Source: Rhabdophis nuchalis (lineage: Eukaryota; Chordata; Lepidosauria; Squamata; Natricidae). From it: a stretch of DNA of 64,000 nt. The stretch lies in the NCBI GenBank assembly GCA_039707465.1, contig CM077647.1:175019663-175083662 (forward strand). The letters are read 5' to 3'. Positions 54,811 to 64,000 of the stretch are shown here, in pieces (the stretch's first letter is position 1; every line of letters starts with the position of its first letter). Both the position numbers and the translations under genes were made by a program. Under the pieces are notes generated by a model. That model was given only the letters and a program-made list of their open reading frames with translations, did no database searches and was not told where the DNA came from.

Positions 54811-54846
54811 ATAGAATAGAATAGAATAGAATAGAATAGAATAGAA
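54811..54846. repeat. (AATAG)n microsatellite, short allele
   Basis: 36 nt against 66 nt in the duplicate at 25609, a difference of six units. Confidence 0.95.
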
Positions 54847-55691
54847 GGGACTTTGGACCAAACACCCATTGCTTCTTGTTCCACCCTCAGGTGCTTTGGA
54901 GAATAGTTTGACTCCCTCTTTGTAGCAGCCCCTGAGATATTGGAACACTGCTGTTATGTCTGCCCTAGCCTTCTCTTCATTAAATGAGAGATATCCAGTT
55001 TCACAACTGTTCTTCATATGTTTTAGACCGGGGTCCCCAACCCCCGGGCCGCTGACTGGTGCCAGTCCGTGGCTTGATAGGAACCGGGCCGCAGGGCCAG
55101 AGAGGAGGAGGAGGGGTCAGCCCCCTGGGCAGAGCACGCACCGGATTCGGGAGAGCGCAGGCATGGCCGTTCGCACCGTTGGAGGCCCTAGAGGGCCGAG
55201 TGAGCCGACTCCCCCCCCCCGCATGTGCATGTGCTGCCTGTTCCCCCTCCCACCCCGCCCCTCCTCTAAGCCAGCTGGTCCGCAGAGTTGTCTTTAAAAT
55301 GAAACTGGTCCCTGGTGCAAAAAAGGTTGGGGACCCCTGTTTTAGACCGCAGTCCCCTAATCATCTTTCTTGTTCTTCTCTGCACTCTTTCTAGAGTCTC
55401 CCCATATTTTTTTACATTGTGGTGACCAAAACTGAATGCTGTATTCCAAGTGTGGCCTTGCCACGGCATTATAAAGTGGTATTAACACTTCACATGATCT
55501 TGATTCTATCCTTCTGATTATGCAGCCTGGAACTGTGCTGGCTTTTTTGTCAACTGCTGCACACGGCTGGCTCCTATTTAAATGGTTGTCCACTAGGACT
55601 CCAAGATCCATCTCAGAGTTGTTGAGCAAAGTACCACTTATACTGTATTTGTGCAATTGCTTTCCATAAATGTAGAAGCTTATATTTTTAT
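54847..55691 (-). mobile_element. CR1-type LINE with nested MITE (copy 2)
   Basis: Copy of 25675-26518. Confidence 0.85.
55029..55339. mobile_element. GC-rich hAT-type MITE nested in CR1 (copy 2)
   Basis: TTTTAGAC target duplication at 55021-55028 and 55340-55347. Confidence 0.85.
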
Positions 55692-56084
55692 GTGAGCTAA
55701 AAGACAGTCCAGGAGTATATTGTTGAGTCTTTTGATGAAATTTAATTCTCTTATCCTGTTTTCATATGAAATATATCCAAGGAAGGATTTATCTTCCTGA
55801 AATTCTTCTAAACATTAAAATGAAAAGGAATTTCTTGGAATTATTTCAAACTCAAATGATGATTTTTTTTTTCATAGACGTAAAAGGTTGAAATCTTCCG
55901 TCCAGTAAGGAATGCCTATGAATACTTACTTCCTGTATTTGGCATTATACTTTGAAAATTATGGTGAGACAGCTTAAGCCAGGCCGAAGATCTTCAAATT
56001 GTATAGGCCCACATTGCAGCAAATTCATTTAAAGACACGCTTTGAAATTCTTGCTCTGATAGCCATGCCAAGCCATGATGCCTT

Positions 56085-56940
56085 TTTGTTTATTTTTATT
56101 TTATTTATTAATTTATTTATTATTCATTTATTTGTCAAGCATGAATCAGATAACAGATATAAGCATAAACATGATTATGGATACATGAAATGGATACAAA
56201 TGCAAGGGAATATTTGGGCAGGGATGGTAGGCCCTTTGGTGCGGTTATGCAAGACCCTTACAGACCTCTTGGGAATGGGGGTGAGGTCAACAATAGACAG
56301 TTTCAGGTTAAAGTAATGGGGTTTGGGGGAATAAACCAAAGAATCAGGGAGAGCATTCTAGGCATTGACCACTCTGTTGCTGAAGTCGTATTTTAGGCAA
56401 TTGAGTTTGGAGTAGTTTACCATTAGTTTGTATCTATTGCATGCTCGTGTATTCTTGTGATTGAAGATGAAATATTCATTTGACAGGCAGGACATTGTAG
56501 CAGATAATTTTTATGTACTACGCTTAGGTCAGACCGAAGGTGGCATAGTTCTAAGTTGTCTAAGCCCAAAATTTCAAGCCTGGTGGTATAAGATATTCTA
56601 TTGCGAGCGGAGGAGTGGAGGACTCTTGTCATGAAATATCTCTGGCCTTTCTCAATTGTATTAATGCAGTGCCGGTTCCAGACAGATGAGCTCTATTCCT
56701 TTGCAACATCGATTCTAGTAGTGAGGCTGCTGCTGGTATCAGAGGAGCAAAGGGTGCAGGTTGCATCAAATTCTGCATTTGTTGTATAGTTGGAGTGCTG
56801 CAAAGTTGCATAAATTGCACACATAGTGCAGGAGAGTCTCCACTGTTGTGTGGTCAGACACTGCTTCTGCGTGTAGGTCAGATATGATGCTGGTTGTTTC
56901 CACTGCTCCCCAGAAAATTTTTTGGAGTGGAAATCAATGT
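56085..56940 (-). mobile_element. Non-LTR LINE fragment (copy 2)
   Basis: Copy of 26926-27780. Confidence 0.6.
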
Positions 56941-56956
56941 CAGGCAGAACACCCCC

Positions 56957-56959
<3 letters not shown>

Positions 56960-57006
<47 letters not shown>
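56960..57006. repeat. (CA)n microsatellite (copy 2)
   Basis: Copy of the array at 27799, slightly longer. Confidence 0.95.
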
Positions 57007-57010
<4 letters not shown>

Positions 57011-57678
57011 AAATTCAACTAACCTGATTTATTATCTTTTAAAAAATGGAGATAAATGTAACAAGATTTACAAACTCAACCCATTTTTAATTTGAAACAA
57101 ATCCAATGTTGATATCCCATTATGCACTGTAGCATTTAATAGTATAAAAATGATGAACATGTCTCTGCAAACATTGAACATCATTTGAGCCAATATCTGA
57201 AATACCCTAACAGTGAATAAGATTACAAGCAAAACAGTCAGCAGAATTGATCCCGCTCAGTCCCTCAGTTCCAGAGGGGCTTAATTGGAGTGGGCTATAG
57301 TAGAAAGCAGGGGCTTTGTTCTTAGTTGTTTTCTTTTAAGAGTGACATGTTTTCATCGGTCTTGTTTTTTGGGTACATATATGTAAGCTGGTTTTTTTTT
57401 TTTAATGGAAGCTGTTTGTTCCCTAATGTGTTTCAGCATATTGGTTTTCTGGCTAGAACCATGTTGCTTGTATCTTTACAATTTATATTGTTTTATATGT
57501 TTCCCAGTATAATTTGATCACTTATTAGTAAGCTATGACTATCACTAAGTGTTGTATCTTATGATGGATGTATTCTATTTTAGAATAGATGTTTTAGAAT
57601 AGATGGATGTATTCTATTTTTTATTGTACACTGAGAGCATATGCACCAAAGGCTAATTCCTTGTGTGTCCAATCATAC

Positions 57679-57862
57679 CACTGGAGGCCAAGATGGAGAA
57701 GACCTCCACAGCTACCATGGCTTTTCCTTTTGTGCTCAGATAGGCTGGAAAGAAGGAGATCCAAACACTGCAAAAGGCCAACATGCTGAAGGTGATGAAC
57801 TTGGCTTTGTTAAAGCTGTCAGGTAATTTACGGGCAAGGAAAGCCACAATGAAGCTGGCAAA
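57679..57862 (-). pseudogene. Orphan V2R exon-6 fragment flanked by direct repeats (copy 2)
   Basis: Copy of the 28517-28700 fragment at an offset of 29,162 nt, with the same flanking direct repeats (one base changed in the left one). Confidence 0.85.
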
Positions 57863-58088
57863 TGCCTTCTGTGTCCAATCACACTTGTGTGTCCAATCAC
57901 ACCACTGTGGTGTGATTGCAAATGGCTCCTCTCAGTCACTGCTTTGGATACCGTTGCTCAGTTGGTCCTCTGTGCTACTCTCACTTCTAGACTACTATGC
58001 TGCTCTTAGTCTTCTTCGTGTGTTTCGTTAAGCAGCTCAGAGACAGAGAAAGTGATTGTGTGGCATTCTCTTAAATGAATAAATTGGT

Positions 58089-58711
58089 AAGGTGCACTCG
58101 AAAGCTACAGCTAGTCCAGAATGCAGCCGCGCAGTTGATTACGGAAGCCCCCAGATGCTCCCATATAACACCACTCCTGCGCGAGCTGCACTGGCTACCT
58201 CTGGTCTTTCGGGTGCGCTTCAAGATGTTGATGACCATCTTTAAAGCGCTCCATGGCTCGGGACCTAGTTATATGCGAGACCGCCTCCTGCCCCATACAT
58301 CCCTTCGTCCGATCCGCTCCCACAGAGAGGGCCTTCTCAGGGTGCCGTCGGCTGGGCAATGCCGGTTGGTGACACCCAGGGGAAGGGCCTTCTCTGTGGC
58401 GGGCCCTACCCTTTGGAACGACCTACCCCCGGAATTACGAACTATCTCTGACCTCCATGTCTTCCGCCAATGTCTAAAGACATACCTTTTCCATCAAGCC
58501 GGCCTAGCGTAAGCTCCGTTGGGACTATTAATAGACAGTTTTAAATTTGGGGATTTTAAATTGATTTTAGCACAGGGGAAATTTAATAGTTTTTTAAATT
58601 TTATATTTTGTCTATATTTGTATGTTTTAATTTCCTGTGCGCTGCCCTGGGTCCTTTTTGGAGAAGGGCGGGGTATAAATACGAATAAAATAAAAATAAA
58701 TAAATAAATAA
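58089..58711 (+). mobile_element. L2/CR1-clade LINE, 3' part (copy 2, longer)
   Basis: One open frame with 'ELHWLPLVFRVRFKMLMTIF' and 'LHGSGPSYMRDRLLPHTSLR', both damaged in the copy at 28927. The two differ much more than the adjoining core does. Confidence 0.8.
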
Positions 58712-58928
58712 ACATTCTCTTAAACAAATAAATGCAAAGCCGTCCAACGTGTTATATTTTTCTGGTTGTAAGAAGCACCTGATTATAAGACGCAGCTAAA
58801 TTTAGAAGAGGAAAACAACAACAAAAGTTTTTGATCTCCCACTTGCTGCAGTTTTTCTCCCAATTGATATCAGAGTAGTTAAAGTCTCCCATTACCACTG
58901 TGATATGTTCTACATACATTTATTAATT

Positions 58929-59555
58929 GATAATTCTGGTCACCATACCTTCAGAAGGATATTATGGAAATGGAAAAGGTGCAGAGGACGGCAATCAGAA
59001 AGATTACGGGGCTGGAACACTTTCCTTACCATCTGAGGCTGCAACGGCTGGGCCTCTTCACTCTAGAACGACGGCACCTGAGAGGTGACCTGATTGAAGT
59101 CTATAAAATCATGCACGGTGTGGACAAAGTAGAAAAGAAAAAACTGTTTTCCCTATTGCACAACACTACAACTAGGGGGCACTCCATGAAACTTTTGGAA
59201 GCTAGACCTCAAACAAATAAGAAGAAGTACTTTTTCACCCAGAGAATCACTGGTCTATGGAACTCCCTGCCAGAAGAAGTGGTGACAGCTGTCAGCCTCG
59301 ACACCTTTAAGAAAGGATTAGACGAGTTCATGGAGAACAAGGGTATCCATGGCTATCATTATGGATGTCTAAGGACACCCTCCGGGTTGGAGAGATAGGC
59401 AGGATATCTCTCAATGCCATTTGCAGGGAATCATAAGCAGGTGAAGACATCTGCTTGGGAAGACCCTGAAGCAAATGGGGAGCCACTGTGTGAGACAGAA
59501 TGCTGGACTAGATGGGCTGTGGCCTGTTCCAGCAAGTCTATTCTTATGTTCTTAT
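58929..59555 (+). mobile_element. Second CR1-clade LINE family, 3' end (copy 2)
   Basis: Copy of 29736-30362, a few percent different. It splits a CR1 endonuclease fragment (58733-58928 and 59556-59695, minus strand). Confidence 0.8.
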
Positions 59556-60088
59556 GATTAGCAAAGAGTTCATCTATTTCTTCTGCTTGTTTGGATGCCC
59601 TGTAGTATATGCCTATATCAATGTCATTTTCCCATTTTATATTGACCCGTATGTATTCTAGGAGGTTGTCATCCTGGGTTTTATGTATTTCTATAGAGAT
59701 GTAGTAATTATATATATTTGCTGATCCACTGTGCCGCTCTAAGTGGCTGCTGTGGACACTGCCGCTTAGTTGGACCTCTGCACTGCTCTCAGCCACTGCT
59801 GTTCAACCCTGCTCTTCTCAGCTGCTGCTGGTATGCCATGGTCTTCTCAGTTACTGCTGTAGGTACCGCTGCTCAGTTGATCCTCTATGCTACTCTCGGC
59901 CACTGCTAGATCACCACTCTGCTCTTACTCTTCTTGGTGTGCTTCACTCTTCTGCTATGCTACTCTGCACAGCAGCTGTCAAATCTGCTGGTCTACCATC
60001 ATCTAGGTCCATTTCACTACTGCTCAGTGGCCTGAATTTGGACTGCACAGGTTCCACTCAGGTGTCAGGCTGGGTCACTGGGCTGCCT

Positions 60089-60152
60089 GTCAGCTTGGCT
60101 ACCTCTCAGCTGTGCCACCTCTCAATTTGGTCACTTCTCATCTGGGCTCCCT
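60089..60152. repeat. 16-bp minisatellite, four units, 3' flank of V2R-6
   Basis: Same four-unit state as downstream of V2R-3. Confidence 0.75.
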
Positions 60153-60578
60153 CATACGTCTTTGTTCAAGAGGTGCAAGTTCTTTTTTTACAACCTCCTG
60201 TCACTAATCTTGATGTAACTCTCTTGATATAGTTTGCAAGCAGAGAGAGGTATACATTTTTTCTATGATTTGAGCTGAATTTCAGCAGATATTCTTTAAA
60301 AATGCCACACTTCTTATTGTAAACTAATTCAAATCACTCTTTGGTATGATCATTGGTCAACATACACTTTGAATAAAACATGAGACAGAAAGAAAAATGC
60401 ATTTCTTTTCATTTCACTACATTTCCCATATTACTCATATCTGATAACAGGTTGCTTGGGAAATAGATGTATTGGTAGAGTGAAACACATATAAGATCCA
60501 TATAACTTTCCTACAAAAGAAGTCTTTCTATTCCTTTTTTTCAACTCTTTTGCTCAACCAGAAAGATCACATGGGGCA

Positions 60579-61477
60579 CTAATTCCTCTTTGTGAGTTGC
60601 TCTCTGTGGTTAAGGTCAGGCCGGAAAACTATGATGTAGCACTTTGGCAAAAATATGCATCCCAGTAATGCAGCACTGGCGGCCAAGATGGAGAAAACCT
60701 CCACAGCTACCATGGCTTTTCCTTTTGTGCTCAGATAGGCTGGAAAGAAGGAGATCCAAACACTGCAAAAGGCCAGCATGCTGAAGGTGATGAACTTTGC
60801 TTCGTTAAAGCTGTCAGGTAATTTACGGGCAAGGAAAGCCACAATAAAGCTGGCAATAGCCAAGATACCCATGTAGCCCAAGACACAGTAGAAGAAGAAA
60901 GCTGAGCCCTCATTGCATTGTAAAATCATTTCTTGGGGCACTGAGCGCATGTCCAACTCAGGGAATGGGGGAGATGTTGACAACCAAATTATACAGATAC
61001 ATAATTGTAACAGAGAGCATGAGAGGACAATAGAAAAGGCTAATCTTTTCCCCACCCATTTCCTCATCTGAGATCCAGGTTTAGTGGCCATGAAAGCCAC
61101 AACTACAGTGATAGTTTTGGCCAGTACGCTAGAAATGGCCACTGAGAAGGTGATGCCAAAAGTTGGTTGTCGGAGAAGGCAGGTCACTTTGTCAGGTTGG
61201 CTGAGGAAGAGCAAAGAGGAGAGAAAACAGAGCAGAAGGCAGACAAGCAGACTGTAGGTGAGGGACCTGTTGTTGGCTTTGACAATGGGAGTATTCCTAT
61301 ACTTAATAAAAGTTCCAAGTACCCAAGAGGTGAAGAAGAAGAAACAAAGAGCTGCTGAGGATAAACCAATTCCTAAACTTTCTTCAAAAGTTAGAAAGAC
61401 CAGCAGTTTCAGGTTACAGCCTTTCTTTTCTTCATTTGGATAATGATCTTCTGAACACTCAAAGCAATCTTTCATAT
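60579..61477 (-). CDS. V2R-6 exon 6 (seven-helix domain and stop)
   Basis: 899 nt. It begins [20 protein letters not shown] like V2R-2, then continues 'FEESLGIGL' and '[11 protein letters not shown]' like V2R-3. It is the only copy with Asp in '[10 protein letters not shown]' and with '[12 protein letters not shown]'. Confidence 0.92.
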
Positions 61478-61858
61478 CTGGAAGAAACGTAAAGCAGTTT
61501 TACATCTATGAGCTGATAACCTGGCATTGCCTGGATATTGATTTATGAGGAAATGTCTGGACGAAACATAATTTCTAAGGTTGGATTTTTCTCCTTAAAA
61601 GAGGAAGCCACTTGTGGAGTATTGTGAAGCTGTTACCATGGTAACACTATGCTGTACAGTAGCATCCATTGCATGGCAGCACAGTAGAAGCCATTTGAGG
61701 GCACAACAGGCTGTATTGTAATAGAACACAGGGCCCAAGGGGCATTAGGGATGTCTTACTCTCTTAGTTTTTGTTGCCAGAGAGTAAGTCAGCTGTTTAC
61801 CAGGTTTGGTTGAAAATTGTTCCAGGCATTCCAGAGTTATACTGTAACACACACACAC

Positions 61859-61898
<40 letters not shown>

Positions 61899-62840
61899 CC
61901 ATTCTAAATATATTGATGCCCTCTATAATACTCAAAATCAGCTCATTATTTTATGCAAGAAAGAAACTACCAACAAGTAGTTATTATTTTTTGTTTAAGT
62001 CTAATGAAAAATGGTAAAATTTCTACCCTACCATTTTGGTTTGAAATCTTCCCTTCTGGGCATGGAACACAGTCATAGCAGCAGAACTGATCCCCCTCAA
62101 TCACTTTCTTCCAGGATCCAGGGAAACAGGGGTCATTGCATCGAGAATGTGGAGGAACCTGGCAATAAGCACAAAAGGTTTTGAAAGGGGAGATATTTAA
62201 AACACTTTGTTATATTTAACCTTTAGATAGAGAAATTATATTTTACTTCCAAAAAAGAATAATGAAGTTATCAACTTCCTCACCAACTTTAAAAGGTGTA
62301 GAAACCACAATGATGCAGAAAAGGTCCTGTCTGAAGAACCAGGTGGGAAAATAATAACCCTTGGTGACAAACTCATGGAAAATGGACACTCTTGTGATTT
62401 CAAATGGAAATGCAAACCAAATCTGCAAACATGGCTTTTGTATTGTAATGTCATTTTCTCAAATTGATGAGTGCTTGATTATCAACAACATTTGAAAAGA
62501 ATGTGCCACTCTTCATTAAAAACAAACAAATCAGACATCAGCATTCTAAAGGGATTAGGTTAAATATGGCATCATAATGGATTAAGACACGGTCAATTCA
62601 TTAATCTGATACCTGTTTAAAAGTTGGACTCCAGACAATCAAATCTTCATCGATCCATAATTCCTTCCCTGTTGGAGCCTCTGGATCCAGTTTTCCAACT
62701 CTAATTCTCTGAAAGGATCTGTTTGGAAAAATGATTAAGTTGGTGATGTCAAATCCACCAGTCACTTTCCCTCTTTCATTCAGGAACACTCTCTCCCCGG
62801 CTGAATTGTTAAAAGAAATGCCTTGAAGAAATGGATGGAG
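60579..62840 (-). CDS. V2R-6: vomeronasal type-2 receptor, exons 6-4 only (5' part beyond the right edge)
   Basis: The 3' half of another V2R gene. Exons 62840-62613, 62158-62032 and 61477-60579 are open, with the standard lengths (228, 127, 899) and phases. Exons 4 and 6 and the 3' flank pair with V2R-3 at an offset of about 29.2-29.3 kb, but the first 20 or so residues of exon 6 and the adjoining part of intron 5 match V2R-2, so this exon is also mosaic. Intron 3 runs to the window end; the last 120 nt resemble V2R-3 around 33.99-34.11 kb, which puts exon 3 about 400 nt beyond base 64000. Whether the full gene is intact cannot be judged. Confidence 0.88.
61847..61898. repeat. (CA)n microsatellite in V2R-6 intron 5
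   Basis: About 50 nt of CA with one CG interruption, at the shared intron-5 position. Confidence 0.95.
62032..62158 (-). CDS. V2R-6 exon 5 (cysteine-rich linker)
   Basis: 127 nt with conserved boundaries. It reads [18 protein letters not shown].. then '[17 protein letters not shown]'. Confidence 0.9.
62613..62840 (-). CDS. V2R-6 exon 4
   Basis: 228 nt, phase 0 at both ends. It begins [16 protein letters not shown] and ends 'VWSPTFKQ'. Nearly identical to V2R-3 exon 4. Confidence 0.9.
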
Positions 62841-64000
62841 CTAATTGAAGGAGAATAGAAGAGAGATGGAATCAATAGTAATAAAACAGGAAAGAGAACA
62901 TCATAATCAAGTTTCCGTCACTCACTCTGCCCTTTCCAATAACTATTGTTAAATATGTAAACATAGAAATTTTATAATCAATATTGTATGGAAATATATA
63001 TGTCCATTCTGTTACTTATTTGATATTATTTTTAGGAAAAATAACAATGAACAGAAGCAGAATGAAAATAGGCTTGTGGAATTATGTCAATTTATACAAT
63101 TAAGTTTACTAAAACCAATTCAAACAGATAATATATAACATTTACTCATTGGTACAAAGCTATTTGAGAGTCAGAGGTCTGATTAATTTCCAGATTTTAG
63201 AATTTGAGAGACAAGCTTTCTTTAATGGATAAATGAGAGTTAGTGACTGTTGCAAACTTAGATTTCTTTCATACTATGCATGCCAACTATGGGCCAACTA
63301 TGCCTGTCAATAACCCATAGAGACTGAAAATTCAGCTCATCACTAAAGAAGAGAAAGGGAATCGATAGCAATATAACAGGGAAGAAAACATCATAATCAA
63401 GCTTCATTCACTCATTCTTCATATTCCAATAACTATTATTAAATATCTACACTTAGAAATTTCATAATCAATGTTGCATAAAAATGTACATGTCCAATCC
63501 ATTATGTCTTTGATATTATTTTAAGTAAAGATAGGAAGGAACTAAAGCAGAATGAAAATAGGCTTTTGGACTTATGTAACATCCTCCATTTCTGTTTCAT
63601 GTCTACTTCTTAAACCAATAATTCAAGATAGATCAAATCTACTGTTTCCTTATTGGTACAAAGCTTTTTGAGAGTCTGGATAATTTTTTTTAGCTAGATT
63701 TTAGAATCTGAGGCTTAAGCATTCTCTGATAGATAAATGAAAAGAAGAGGCTATTGGAAACATAGAATTATTTAAAACTATACATGCCACATCTAAGAAG
63801 GACCATCACTTCATTCCTCTAAATCTCTGATTGGAGACAGAAAGCATAGCTTGTCACTCACGAAAACTTCATGAGCCACACAAATCTCTCTTAGTGAATT
63901 GATTATTTTTGGACGAGACAAGAAAAAGTAATGTAAATTATCATTTTAACTAACTCCTATTGTGCAACCTCTGGTGATTTATTCAATAACTATTGACAGC
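62841..64000 (-). other. V2R-6 intron 3, running off the window
   Basis: Aligns with introns 3 of V2R-2 and V2R-5, without the solo LTR of V2R-2. No exon seen before the edge. Confidence 0.75.

Larger units (their letters stand above)
50551..58085. repeat. Near-identical segmental duplication core, copy 2
   Basis: Partner of 21350-28923 (offset about 29.2 kb). Every nested insertion in copy 1 is present here at the same point. Divergence rises sharply beyond both edges. Confidence 0.85.

Noticed and set aside
21350..58085. The two near-identical cores as a pure assembly duplicate
   Set aside because: They differ in array lengths, a 13-nt indel and scattered bases, and their flanks differ clearly. 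It cannot be excluded entirely without reads.
16950..61898. CA, CTAC, TATG and AATAG arrays as CRISPR-like repeats
   Set aside because: They are plain microsatellites without spacers, in a vertebrate genome.

Overview
The window looks like nuclear DNA from a squamate reptile, most likely a snake. It holds part of a tandem array of vomeronasal type-2 receptor (V2R, class C GPCR) genes, all on the minus strand. The snake reading rests on three things: an expanded V2R family; many CR1-type LINEs whose 3' end carries the 'ggttggactagaagacct' sequence; and (AATAG)n microsatellites joined to CR1 3' ends, a pairing known from advanced snakes. The rest of the window is LINEs, SINEs, foldback DNA transposons and simple repeats. 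I found no bacterial or viral gene order, no CRISPR array and no RNA gene.

Each V2R gene uses the usual six coding exons. Exon 1 carries the start and signal peptide, exons 2-4 the venus-flytrap ligand-binding domain, exon 5 the cysteine-rich linker and exon 6 the whole seven-helix domain. I placed splice sites by eye. They give identical exon lengths in every intact copy (292, 864, 228, 127 and 899 nt after exon 1) and intron phases 2-0-0-0-1. From left to right, which is downstream to upstream for the genes, the window contains: V2R-1 (4122-13184, intact, 868 aa); V2R-2 (15683-24833, intact, 874 aa); a decayed exon-3 fragment (25446-25608) and a stray exon-6 fragment (28517-28700); V2R-3 (31385-38110, intact, 868 aa); pseudogene V2R-4 (40610-43507); V2R-5 (45468-54034, intact, 874 aa); second copies of the two fragments (54647-54810 and 57679-57862); and V2R-6 (60579-62840, exons 6-4 only, since the rest lies past the right edge).

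The array grew by segmental duplication. The unit [V2R-2, fragments, V2R-3] recurs about 29.2 kb to the right as [V2R-5, fragments, V2R-6]. Inside it, a stretch of about 7.5 kb (roughly 21.35-28.9 kb against 50.55-58.1 kb) is almost identical, while both flanks are clearly more diverged. V2R-5 is therefore a mosaic: exon 1 and most of exon 2 nearly match V2R-2, but exons 3-6 do not. Exon 6 of V2R-6 is also mosaic. Shared and private transposon insertions, with several empty sites still present, give a relative order of events.

The proteins would act at the dendritic surface of vomeronasal sensory neurons as receptors for peptide or protein chemosignals. Sequence differences are concentrated in exon 3 (ligand binding), and the end of exon 6 is almost invariant. 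I see no wholly new biological system here. The most unusual points are an apparent start-codon switch between subgroups, the mosaic exons, a lost cysteine in V2R-1, and a conserved non-coding block upstream of exon 1 in all five copies where it can be seen.
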